The notes beneath the pieces are model-generated. The model made no database searches. It saw nothing but the letters and a program-made list of their open reading frames with translations, and was not told where the DNA came from. A stretch of DNA of 64,000 bases from Nostoc linckia z4 (GTDB lineage: Bacteria > Cyanobacteriota > Cyanobacteriia > Cyanobacteriales > Nostocaceae). This document shows, piece by piece, positions 18,509 to 26,437 of this stretch. Every line of letters begins with the position of its first letter. Positions within the stretch are counted from its first letter, which is position 1. The position numbers and the translations under genes were made by a program. The stretch covers positions 233,488 through 297,487 of the forward strand of contig NZ_LAHA01000001.1 of the NCBI RefSeq assembly GCF_002608075.1. Reading direction: 5' to 3'.

Positions 18509-19432
18509 TTAATTCCCTTGCAACCACTCATCCAGACGAGACATTTCCACCGCACGATTCAACAGCAATCCATTCACCTCATTTGAGCCGGAGTGGAGGG
18601 CAAAAATATAATAATTGCCGTTGATATTACCGATAATTGCACCGCCAGAAGCACCTTGATTAGTATCACAGTTGTGGTAAAGAAAACTATCCTGACGGCG
18701 GAGGATACTGCATTTCAGGTGAACGCCAGCAGTCATACTTTCACCAGCAGTTAGAGTTTCATAACCTTTTTTCTTGGGGTTGGGAAAATCACCAGAATAG
18801 CCGACTAAGGCGAATTTTTTCGTATCGCCAACCAAACTAGAAGATGGTAAGGATTTCCAACCCAAATAACCATATTTTTTACCGATAGGCTTGTTGAGTT
18901 TCAAAATCGCCCAATCGTTTGCGTAATCAGCTAAATCGCCATTTTTAAAGTCTGTGCCGTAATAAACATTAGTTGCGTAGGCTATGTCATTTTTACTTTT
19001 GACGACACCATTAACTAAGTTTGGCACAAAGGCGATCGCTTGACTAACTTTTCTGGTTTGAGGGTTAACGACACAATGAGCATTTGTCAAAACAACGTCT
19101 TCAGAAATCAAGGTTCCCGTACAACTGTAACCGTTACCCTCAGCGCTTACCCCCTCGATTTTACCCACCGCTGACCAAGGGTAATTTCTGCTAGTCATGG
19201 GAATACGGTCATCCTTGGAACCAATGATTACCCGTTGTCCGGGGAGTTCTTCTTTCTGATTTAGCAGCGAGGGTTCTCCTTTTCCTTGTAGTTGAAATTC
19301 TTTAGGATTTTCAACCTTGGTAAAGCTGGGTGGGGTTTGTGGTTGGGCTGAGACTGAAGCCCAAATTCCTAAAATTCCTATTGTGGCTAGGCAGGGGAAA
19401 ATAAATTGTGTGGATGGAAATATGGTTTTCAT
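18509..19432 (-). CDS. Secreted trypsin-like serine protease
   Basis: A 307-aa S1-family protease. An N-terminal signal peptide (about residues 1-29, ASVSA-Q) directs export. The catalytic triad is visible: His in VLTNAHCVV (about residue 117), Asp in NDWAILKLN (about residue 170) and Ser in NQGASGGAI (about residue 261). Extra Cys residues suggest disulfides. It follows the TPR-CHAT gene on the same strand at a distance of about 100 nt, which contains a dispersed repeat, so co-transcription is possible. Substrate unknown. Confidence 0.88.
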   Translation of the reverse strand: MKTIFPSTQFIFPCLATIGILGIWASVSAQPQTPPSFTKVENPKEFQLQGKGEPSLLNQKEELPGQRVIIGSKDDRIPMTSRNYPWSAVGKIEGVSAEGNGYSCTGTLISEDVVLTNAHCVVNPQTRKVSQAIAFVPNLVNGVVKSKNDIAYATNVYYGTDFKNGDLADYANDWAILKLNKPIGKKYGYLGWKSLPSSSLVGDTKKFALVGYSGDFPNPKKKGYETLTAGESMTAGVHLKCSILRRQDSFLYHNCDTNQGASGGAIIGNINGNYYIFALHSGSNEVNGLLLNRAVEMSRLDEWLQGN

Positions 19433-19468
19433 GAAAAATTATTCCTGTAAATTTTGAGGTGAAATTTA

Positions 19469-19509
19469 AACGCAAAGGGGCGCAAAGGTAAGCGCAGAGG
19501 TACGCGGAG
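19469..19509. repeat. 41-bp AACGCAAAGG dispersed repeat, single copy
   Basis: Matches the inverted repeats that bracket the GxxExxY gene (39872-39912 and 40292-40332), starting AACGCAAAGG and ending TACGCGGAG. Here it lies alone between the serine protease and CHAT genes. Confidence 0.75.
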
Positions 19510-19535
19510 TCTACGATGCTTAGTTACGAATTAGT

Positions 19536-22500
19536 TCACCGCCATTCGCCCAGCAGGGTAAAGGCTGACCAAGAATAGGGGTTACGCCATTGTTCTTGTG
19601 ACCACATCTTGAGTTGTGCAGCTCTGAGGGCGGCGGCGGGGGTTTTCCCTTGCTGCAACATTTGGCTGTAAAATTGGCTCATCAATAGTGATGTGGCTTC
19701 ATCGTCAACGTTCCATAAAGACACCACTACCCGCGCTGCACCTGCATACATTAATCCTCTTGTCAACCCCACTAGTCCTTCTCCTTTCACTTCTTCACCC
19801 AGACCGGTTTGGCAGGCACTCAGCACCACTAACTCGGCTGGAAAGTTGAGGTTAAAGATATCAGTGAGTCGCAAAAAGCCTCTTTGGGATTTGCCTTGTT
19901 TATCTATCAGCGAAAGGACAATTCCTGATAACTCTGGTTCAGTGCTGTCTAAAAAGCCGTGGGTAGCAAAATGCAGGATTTTGTATTGACTTAGTTGGTC
20001 GTTGGTAGCCCAGTTGTAGTTTGCGTCAAAACCAAAAGCTTGGATGTTCTCTGAGGGTGAGACAAGTTTGAGAATTTCCTGCGCTTCTTTTTCTGTGCCG
20101 GGGAGTCTTTGAATTTCGCTGCGCTTGATGTTTCTAGTAGACCGCTTGAGGGCAGACTCTTGTAGTTGCTGGTCAATGTTATTATTAGCAACATTGGAGG
20201 ATTTGCCAGTTACTCGTTCATCGTTAGCGCTAAACACTGGGTCTGCAAGGATGGCGAGGGTTTTCGGTGCTTTGGTGCGTCCTATGGTTTGCTTCCTGAG
20301 AATGGCAATGGTGGAGGCGGAAGGTAGAGAGATAATTTCATGGTTGACTACCAATGGTTGATAATCTGACCCATCCGCCGATTTGGTTGATGTCGTTAAC
20401 GCTGCGAAGGGAATGTATTGTAAAGCTTCATCGCCAACAATTACTAGGCGTTTTTGCCCCAATTTATCAGCTACAGGTTTGAGGATAAGTTGACTCAGTT
20501 CGTTAGCAGCTTTGGCCGTTTCTTCTGGGGAAACTCCCTGGTATCCAGGATTTTTTAAGTAATTGTCGTATAAATTCTTGGCTGCTTTGTCTATCTCCTG
20601 GCGTTTTGGAAGTTCATAGCTATGGAGAGAGTCTGGTGTAACAGCCCAAAGATAGCTGCGTTCTTCACCTAAAGAATATTGCAATAGCAGTGTGTCTTTA
20701 TCTAGTTGTTGCTGAATTTGTTTGAGAGTCAGAGGTTGGGGATATATCAAATCGGCATATTCAGGGTTATTGGCGCGGATTTTAACTTCAAGTTCTCGCT
20801 GTTGTTTGAGTAAGTCTTGGATTTTTTGTTTGGTGTTAGTTAAAACTTGTTCTGGGGTTTCTTTTTTACTTGCTAGTTCTGATAATAATTTTTCTTGAGC
20901 ATTGATTTGCCATTGCAAACTAGTTTCTTCTGCTAAAAGTTTTGGGTCAATGCCTTTTTTGATGTCTATGTTTGCTTCGGTTAATAGTTCAATTAGACCA
21001 CGGGCGCGGGAGCGATCGCTAACTTGCAGTGCCAATGCATCGTATCCTTTTGATGGGTCTTTTTTGTGCAGTTCCATCAGCAAGTCGGTGTAGAACTTAT
21101 AGTAGCCTTGGACTGAGGCAAAGTAAGAAGCGCGTAGTTCTTTGTCAGCTATTTTGGTGCGTAAATCTTCAATGATTTCAATCGCTGCTTGAATATGTGT
21201 TTGGGCTTGTTGTAGGTTACCCTGACTGCGTTCTAGGAAAGCCATGTTAGTCAGGGTGGTGGCTTCCCCTTCTTTGTCACCCACCGCACGGCATATGGGT
21301 AAAACTTGGTTGTAGTATGAAAGAGCTTGTTGCTTTTCTCCTAATGAGGAGTAGACTAAGCCAATATTGTTGAGGGTTCTGGCTTCTCCTCCTCTATCTC
21401 CCACTGCACGGAGTATGGGTAAAGCTTGGTTGAGGTATGAAAGAGCTTGTTGCTTTTCTCCTAATGAGTAGTAGACTTGACCAATGCTAACGAGGGTGGT
21501 GGCTTCCCCTGTTCTGTCCCCCACTGCACGGCTTATGGGTAAAGCTTGGTTGTAGTATGAAAGAGCTTGTTGCTTTTCTCCTAATGAGTAGTAGACTTGA
21601 CCAATGCTAACGAGGGTGGTGGCTTCCCCTGTTCTGTCCCCCACTGCACGGCGTATGGGTAAAGTTTGGTTGTAGTATGAAAGAGCTTGTTGCTTTTCTC
21701 CTAATGAGTAGTAGACTTGACCAATATTGTTGAGGGCAGCGGCTTCGATTCTTCTGTCCCCCACTGCACGGCTTATGGGTAAAGCTTGGTTGTAGTATAA
21801 AAGAGCTTGTTGCTTTTCTCCTAAATCAGAGTAGACAGCGCCAATGCCCACGAGGGTGGCGGCTTCGATTCTTCTGTCCCCCACTGCACGGCTTATGGGT
21901 AAAGCTTGGTTGTAGTATAAAAGAGCTTGTTGCTTTTCTCCTAAATCAGAGTAGACAGCGCCAATGCTCGCGAGGGTGGCTGCTTCGATTCTTCTGTCCC
22001 CCACTGCACGGCTTATGGGTAAAGCTTGGTTGTAGTATTTGAGCGCTTCTTGCTTTTCTCCTAATGAGGAGTAGACTAAGCCAATGCCCACGAGGGTTGT
22101 GGCTTCGATTCTTCTGTCCCCCACTGCACGGCTTATGGGTAAAGCTTGGTTGTAGTATTTGAGCGCTTCTTGCTTTTCTCCTAATGAGGAGTATAGATTG
22201 CTAATATCGTTGAGGGTGGTGGCTTCCCCTCGCCTGTCCCCGACTGCACGGAATATGGGTAAGGCTTGGTTGTAGTATTTGAGCGCTTGTTGCTTTTCTC
22301 CTAAATCGTTGTAGACTCTAGCAATGCGAAGGAGAGTGATGGCTTCCCAGCGTTTATCATCAACTTGTTGCCAAAGCTTTAGCGCTTCTTGCCATTTCCC
22401 GATCGCCTGTCGTAGTGATTCTGCTGTCCCTTGTTGATAAAGCTGCATTCCCTCTTGAGAAACCCGTTCCGCAGCAGCGCGAGTGGCATCTTGTTGAGTG

Positions 22501-22658
22501 GTTCCTGGCTGCTGTGCTATCTGCAACCCTCGCTTTCTCGGTGTCGCCCCCACTGCATCACCAAGCATTACCGCACTCAGCAACAAAGTTAAACTGTAGC
22601 GGGTCAATTTTGGTAGAAACCACCAGCAAACCCGTTGAGACTTTGCACTCCTCTTCAT
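19536..22658 (-). CDS. Secreted TPR-CHAT (caspase-like) protein
   Basis: A 1040-aa protein with an N-terminal signal segment (about residues 18-38). Residues ~75-480 are tandem 40-residue tetratricopeptide-like repeats (consensus [22 protein letters not shown]), then a coiled-coil region (~600-680). The C-terminal third is a CHAT peptidase domain with the catalytic His in ILHFATHGF (about residue 893) and Cys in [16 protein letters not shown] (about residue 948), and the closing [13 protein letters not shown] motif. CHAT domains are clan CD cysteine proteases usually switched on by a partner that binds the repeats. Partner and substrate are unknown; a secreted serine protease lies next to it. 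Confidence 0.9.
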   Translation of the reverse strand: MKRSAKSQRVCWWFLPKLTRYSLTLLLSAVMLGDAVGATPRKRGLQIAQQPGTTQQDATRAAAERVSQEGMQLYQQGTAESLRQAIGKWQEALKLWQQVDDKRWEAITLLRIARVYNDLGEKQQALKYYNQALPIFRAVGDRRGEATTLNDISNLYSSLGEKQEALKYYNQALPISRAVGDRRIEATTLVGIGLVYSSLGEKQEALKYYNQALPISRAVGDRRIEAATLASIGAVYSDLGEKQQALLYYNQALPISRAVGDRRIEAATLVGIGAVYSDLGEKQQALLYYNQALPISRAVGDRRIEAAALNNIGQVYYSLGEKQQALSYYNQTLPIRRAVGDRTGEATTLVSIGQVYYSLGEKQQALSYYNQALPISRAVGDRTGEATTLVSIGQVYYSLGEKQQALSYLNQALPILRAVGDRGGEARTLNNIGLVYSSLGEKQQALSYYNQVLPICRAVGDKEGEATTLTNMAFLERSQGNLQQAQTHIQAAIEIIEDLRTKIADKELRASYFASVQGYYKFYTDLLMELHKKDPSKGYDALALQVSDRSRARGLIELLTEANIDIKKGIDPKLLAEETSLQWQINAQEKLLSELASKKETPEQVLTNTKQKIQDLLKQQRELEVKIRANNPEYADLIYPQPLTLKQIQQQLDKDTLLLQYSLGEERSYLWAVTPDSLHSYELPKRQEIDKAAKNLYDNYLKNPGYQGVSPEETAKAANELSQLILKPVADKLGQKRLVIVGDEALQYIPFAALTTSTKSADGSDYQPLVVNHEIISLPSASTIAILRKQTIGRTKAPKTLAILADPVFSANDERVTGKSSNVANNNIDQQLQESALKRSTRNIKRSEIQRLPGTEKEAQEILKLVSPSENIQAFGFDANYNWATNDQLSQYKILHFATHGFLDSTEPELSGIVLSLIDKQGKSQRGFLRLTDIFNLNFPAELVVLSACQTGLGEEVKGEGLVGLTRGLMYAGAARVVVSLWNVDDEATSLLMSQFYSQMLQQGKTPAAALRAAQLKMWSQEQWRNPYSWSAFTLLGEWR
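21260..22350. repeat. 120-bp tandem repeats inside the TPR-CHAT gene
   Basis: About nine units of 120 bp, highly similar at DNA level (shared block GCTTGTTGCTTTTCTCCTAA), encoding 40-residue TPR units. Adjacent units are nearly identical, a sign of recent duplication or gene conversion, so copy number may vary between strains. Confidence 0.9.
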
Positions 22659-22940
22659 TCTTTAGCCTCACAGCCTCAATCAGTGATTATTTGCAGCCCT
22701 ATCCTGTCGGCATCAATTCCGCCTATTAGTAAATTATTTAATTGTCGCCAGTAATATTGCTGAAACTTTATGTTGATTTTATGGGTGCGGTTGAGAGTTG
22801 TGGTTCTGGTTTCTGTTTTTGTAACGAACTTCCTCGGCAAAGTCTGATTTTCTCGTTCTCGCGCTTCCTAAGGCGACACAGATGAGAGGTAATAATATTT
22901 ATTGAATGAGGGATTACCAAGAAATAAATTATCCACTCTG

Positions 22941-22996
22941 GTGGGGTGGACATCTTGTCCGCCCCTGTCAACGGGCGGGCGAGACGCCCACCCCAC
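22941..22996. repeat. G/C-rich palindromic repeat
   Basis: An inverted repeat with outer arms GTGGGGTGG...CCACCCCAC and inner GGGCGGGC, about 24 nt per arm around CTGTCAAC. It resembles the REP-like palindromes common in Nostoc genomes. It sits upstream of the hicB remnant. Confidence 0.8.
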
Positions 22997-23051
22997 AAGA
23001 AAAATTGTACATTTTTTTATTTGGAAGCTCCTGAGCAAAGGTAACTTTGAT

Positions 23052-23275
23052 ATGTCGTATAAAGTTAGCATTGTTATCGAAAAAGATGAATGTGGATATT
23101 ATGCTTATTGCCCTGAACTTCCTGGTTGTCAATCTCAAGGTGATTCCCTAGAAAAAGTACAGGTAAATATTAAAGAAGCAGTTGAACTTTAGATAGAAAC
23201 CTTGTCAAATTCACAAAAACAGGCGCTTCATAACAAGGAGTATTCACAATAACCTTGGAGGTAAAAGTTGCCTAA
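23052..23275 (+). pseudogene. hicB: hicB antitoxin remnant with traces of hicA
   Basis: The first 46 codons encode the HicB fold start (YKVSIVIEKDECGYYAYCPELPGC...EAVEL) and end at TAG (23190-23192), where family members usually have Tyr. In the same frame IETLSNSQKQALHNKE follows, then a one-base deletion near 23240; in the shifted frame TITLEVKVA and a stop at 23275 restore the usual HicB C-terminus. An overlapping TTG reads LPKLK and stops, matching a HicA start with the rest lost. The module is therefore dead, unless the 46-aa piece has a function. Confidence 0.75.
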
Positions 23276-23624
23276 ACTAAAATAAATATTTTTCGTAATC
23301 AAGACTCTATCCCCTTGTGCGTAGAGTATTCACCAATTCTGACTCCTGTTAGCGGTAGCGGGGCGTTTAGCCCATTCTGACTTCTGAATTCTTCTTCAAT
23401 TAATCACTTTAATTGTCCTTCAGAAATCCCCTTAAAGGAACTTGTAGTAATAACAGGTTATCTTCAGGACTTACGCAAGTGTCACAAAAAATCAATTTTT
23501 TTTGCTTGTAGTAAGGACTTCAGTCCTTATTAGAGGACTAAAGTCCTTACTACGAACTTAAAATAATATGCCAGTTGCGTAAGTCCTAATCTTTAATGCC
23601 GGGGCTGATTTCTAAATAAAATTT
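23276..23624. other. Intergenic region with small repeat and MITE
   Basis: ATTCTGACTCCTG repeats at 23333-23395 are split by a ~25-bp small dispersed repeat (GCGGTAGCGGGGCGTTTAGC core) at 23349-23373. The MITE at 23466-23587 follows. No gene. Confidence 0.6.
23466..23587. mobile_element. 122-bp MITE with AGGACTTACGCAA termini
   Basis: Perfect 13-bp terminal inverted repeats AGGACTTACGCAA / TTGCGTAAGTCCT. The interior holds a second inverted repeat (GTAGTAAGGACTT...AAGTCCTTACTAC). ATCTT occurs close to both ends and may be a target duplication. No ORF, so it would need a transposase in trans. Confidence 0.75.
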
Positions 23625-25037
23625 ATGCTAGTTAAACTACCGTCACCTGTATTCATATTTCTATTAGGATTAGCCATAACTCAAACCTTTGGATGCACAA
23701 ATCGTAATCATAATTCCGCGATCGCTCAAAGTTCGCCAAAGCCAACTTACCAAGAAATTGTACAAGCTGGTGAAGTGCGGGTTTTACCAGGAAAATTAGA
23801 TACAATACCCGTCTTTAACAGCAATAGCCCAGAATGGATTAAAACTGAAGGCGTTTTACTGTCTACCTTTCCTTCAAACGGCAAAAAAGTTGCCGCAGCC
23901 CACCTGAATTTTCCTTTTAAAGGACGTTTTGATTTATTCGCCCACCACTACACCCACACTCCCAAGGATTTACAAACTCTATATCTGGGTGTAATTGTGC
24001 ATAACCCTGGTAAAAAACCTGTAACAGTGGATGTATTGCAAGCGGCGAGTTATTTAATGCAGGATGCGCCCTTTGTGACGTTACCTCCTTATATTGAAAA
24101 TAACGATGGTAAAACTTATTCAGGGCCAGGGGCCCGCGCTGTTGCTGATGTACTGCGGGGAGTTCGCCAAGCTGATTTTCCCGCCCAACTGGTAATTCCT
24201 CCAGGACAAAGCCGGATGTTGCTAAATCATCCCATTCCTGTCAGAAATCTAGAAAAACCAATCAACGGTAGGTCTAGTTTTATGCGGCTGCGTAGTAGCG
24301 ATTCAGTTTATGCAGCAAGTTTAGCCATGTTTGCCAAGAAAAACTCTGATGGTAGCGAACGTCAACCGACTCTCAAGGAATGGCAAGCTTTACTAGATAC
24401 AGGTAACTTCGCTGGGCCGCGAGATAAAACACCGACTCCTCCGAATGCTACCAGTGGCGCACTGATTTATGGACGTGTAGCTGGTGTTTCCCAAGGTTCC
24501 CAATGGCAAGCAAAATTGGTGGATAATTCCCAAGCCACACAGTTAACTATTCCCCAGCGTGGCAAAGCTATCTCTTATCCTATAGTTACACTGCGGGGTG
24601 GTCGATTGGGTACCGAACAAATCCAAACAGCCAAGATGCTGGTACGCTATCCCGATACAGCATACGAAGCACACGGTAATTACGCTGTGGAATACAAGCT
24701 GACTTTACCCTTAAGTAATAACACTACTCAAAATCAGACCGTCGCTGTTACCTTAGAAACACCTTTAAAGGAAGATAAATTATCCCAAGGTGGCCTGCGT
24801 TTCCGCAAACCATCCCTCGATTTTCCTTTCTTCCGGGGTACGGTGCGGGTACGTTACTTTGACGACCAAGGTCAACAAAAAATCCGCTATGTGCATTTAT
24901 GGCATAGAACTGGACAGGTATTAGAACCATTAGTGCAACTTACACTTCCACCCTCTACTAAACGGATAGTAAACGTAGATGTGATTTATCCGCCTGATTC
25001 AACGCCACCCCATGTGTTGAGTGTGAGAACTTTGTAA
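23625..25037 (+). CDS. DUF3370 lipoprotein
   Basis: A 470-aa secreted protein typical of cyanobacteria. A signal peptide with lipobox-like TFGC (Cys about residue 24) precedes a long beta-rich domain with the family-like segments GVLLSTFPSNGKKVAAAHLNFPF, FDLFAHHYTH and GPGARAVADVLRG. The C-terminus contains a domain with VRYFDDQGQQKIRYVHLWHRTGQVLEP. The family has no known function. It stands alone; the MITE just upstream may supply or disturb its promoter. Confidence 0.82.
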   Translation: MLVKLPSPVFIFLLGLAITQTFGCTNRNHNSAIAQSSPKPTYQEIVQAGEVRVLPGKLDTIPVFNSNSPEWIKTEGVLLSTFPSNGKKVAAAHLNFPFKGRFDLFAHHYTHTPKDLQTLYLGVIVHNPGKKPVTVDVLQAASYLMQDAPFVTLPPYIENNDGKTYSGPGARAVADVLRGVRQADFPAQLVIPPGQSRMLLNHPIPVRNLEKPINGRSSFMRLRSSDSVYAASLAMFAKKNSDGSERQPTLKEWQALLDTGNFAGPRDKTPTPPNATSGALIYGRVAGVSQGSQWQAKLVDNSQATQLTIPQRGKAISYPIVTLRGGRLGTEQIQTAKMLVRYPDTAYEAHGNYAVEYKLTLPLSNNTTQNQTVAVTLETPLKEDKLSQGGLRFRKPSLDFPFFRGTVRVRYFDDQGQQKIRYVHLWHRTGQVLEPLVQLTLPPSTKRIVNVDVIYPPDSTPPHVLSVRTL

Positions 25038-25056
25038 GATCCCTCTCGGTAAAATA

Positions 25057-25284
25057 TTACAAGCGATCGCTATCCTTAGACTCAGAACCGTTGCTCAACT
25101 TTTCCAAAAATTCTGGATAATTTTGCAAGTCATCTAAAGATTGCAAAGGTGGCATTTCAATCCAGGTTGCTTGTACGTGTAGCTTGTCCACATAGGCATA
25201 AAAAGCTTCCATATCATCCCGATGTGCCAAAACATAAGTATGTAGTTCTTTGATACTCATTACTTCAAAGTTAGGCTTACTCAC
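25057..25284 (-). CDS. Small cyanobacterial protein (DUF6887-like)
   Basis: A 75-aa protein starting at GTG (25284), reading SKPNFEVMSIKELHTYVLAH then RDDMEAFYAYVDK. Its GTG overlaps the TGA of the upstream small gene (GTGA), as expected for a translationally coupled pair; the further upstream ATG at 25299 would lie inside that gene. It resembles small cyanobacterial proteins filed, from memory, as DUF6887. Such tightly coupled pairs look toxin-antitoxin-like, but no activity is known. Confidence 0.72.
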   Translation of the reverse strand: MSKPNFEVMSIKELHTYVLAHRDDMEAFYAYVDKLHVQATWIEMPPLQSLDDLQNYPEFLEKLSNGSESKDSDRL

Positions 25285-25457
25285 ACTACATACCTCCATT
25301 TGCCATTGGGATATATTTCTATGATATTTTCTTCACCTGCTAAGAGAAAGACATTGCCTGTGCGTTCATCTACTCGTACAAGGCTTATAGGCAAATACAA
25401 TTTTGTCAACCAACAGCACAAGATAAAGCACTGTGTTTTTTGCTCAGCTGTAGGAAT
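25281..25457 (-). CDS. Small coupled protein (DUF6888-like), ATT start or broken
   Basis: A reading frame of 58 codons with the family-like core LTKLYLPISLVRVDERTGNV and FLLAGEENIIEIYPNGKWRY. No ATG, GTG or TTG is available: the frame opens after TGA and offers ATT-ATT-CCT where related proteins begin with Met-Pro, with GAGG at a good ribosome-binding distance. Either ATT is used as start, which is rare, or the start codon was lost by mutation. Ends in a 4-base overlap with the next gene. Confidence 0.55.
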   Translation of the reverse strand: MPTAEQKTQCFILCCWLTKLYLPISLVRVDERTGNVFLLAGEENIIEIYPNGKWRYVV

Positions 25458-25666
25458 AATCTCAAATCCTCACATTACTACAAGAAAGGATAGATGAATT
25501 ACAAATATGTGTACGCTAAAACTGCGATGTCTGGCGACAAAAAGGGTAGCTTTCTACGCATTTTTTACATTAATTCAAATAATAAAGTAGGAGATTGTTG
25601 GAATAGTTTGTAAAAAATTGAATCTCGACGCATGAACGATTGGCATAGAAATATATCTCAAATGAT

Positions 25667-25685
25667 GCGTAGGCATTGCCTACGC
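25667..25685. repeat. Small hairpin repeat GCGTAGGC
   Basis: GCGTAGGC-ATT-GCCTACGC, a perfect 8-bp hairpin directly downstream of the 25692-25997 gene. This sequence type is a common small dispersed repeat in Nostoc; it may also act in termination. Confidence 0.65.
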
Positions 25686-25691
25686 TTAAAA

Positions 25692-25997
25692 TTACTTACC
25701 GCCGTAATAAAAGGCAATTTCTTTTTCTTTTAGAGGTGCGAAATCTGCATCTGTAAGCAATTGATCGAGTTCAGCTTGGGGGATATGTTTTGCACCAATG
25801 CGGACAATGCGCGATCGCATCGTATTAGATACACCACTGCGCTGTCTATTGCCCTCTAGCCCCATGACTTTGGCATAAAGTTCTAATTTGGCAGGGGGAA
25901 TTGGAGAACCATCAAAATCAATTCCTCGTGCGATCGCTTCATCAACAGCATCCGCACCTGTAGTCGTTTGATTACCTGGGTTAGTTTCAGTAGTCAT
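25692..25997 (-). CDS. Conserved hypothetical protein
   Basis: A 101-aa soluble protein. The first 20 residues are Thr/Asn-rich and probably disordered. The rest contains GIDFDGSPIPPAKLELYAKV and RSRIVRIGAKHIPQAELDQL, and ends KEKEIAFYYGGK. It seems a genuine conserved cyanobacterial protein judged by composition, but I recognise no family. Single gene, same strand as the next membrane-protein gene and ppc. Confidence 0.65.
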   Translation of the reverse strand: MTTETNPGNQTTTGADAVDEAIARGIDFDGSPIPPAKLELYAKVMGLEGNRQRSGVSNTMRSRIVRIGAKHIPQAELDQLLTDADFAPLKEKEIAFYYGGK

Positions 25998-26105
25998 GGT
26001 AATTTACTCTTCTTCGCTATGAGTAGATTTTACCAGTCTTGCTGAGAACAATATCCTGTCAACAATCAACAACTCCAAGTCATTGTTTTGATTTATGAGA
26101 GTTCC

Positions 26106-26360
26106 CTAATTACGAGTTTCCCGCGTCACCAAACCACCAACAAACCCCCCTAAAACTGTACCCATCCACAATCCCGTTGTGCTACCTTGCCACATTCCTC
26201 CTAGCGTCGCCCCAGTGTTGCATATTACCTTCAAACCCCAGTATTGGTTTGCACACTTCTGGTTATGCAGCATGGTGGTGATTTGTCCAGTGGTATAAGC
26301 ACCAAAAAAACCTGATGCTAGGGCTAAAAATGTGCAAATGAGAATTTTGTTTTTAGTCAT
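26106..26360 (-). CDS. Small membrane protein
   Basis: An 84-aa protein with an N-terminal hydrophobic segment (ILICTFLALASGFFGAYTTG) and a glycine-rich C-terminal membrane segment (GTVLGGFVGGLVTRETRN). Two Cys lie between (QKCANQYWGLKVIC). Probably two transmembrane helices; function unknown. Upstream lies a 75-bp GGGCATT repeat tract that separates it from ppc. Confidence 0.6.
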   Translation of the reverse strand: MTKNKILICTFLALASGFFGAYTTGQITTMLHNQKCANQYWGLKVICNTGATLGGMWQGSTTGLWMGTVLGGFVGGLVTRETRN

Positions 26361-26437
26361 TTGTTATTGGGCATTGGGCATTGGGCATTGGGCATTGGGC
26401 ATTGGGCATTGGGCATTGCCCCATGCCCCATTCCCCA
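26361..26437. repeat. GGGCATT tandem heptamers
   Basis: About seven copies of GGGCATT (26368-26417) ending in the complementary GCCCCATGCCCCATTCCCCAT, capable of forming a hairpin just after the ppc stop codon, where it could act as a terminator. Confidence 0.85.

Noticed and set aside
22902-23051. Upstream extension of the hicB frame
   Set aside because: It runs through the G/C-rich palindrome at 22941-22996; HicB proteins begin near the ATG at 23052.
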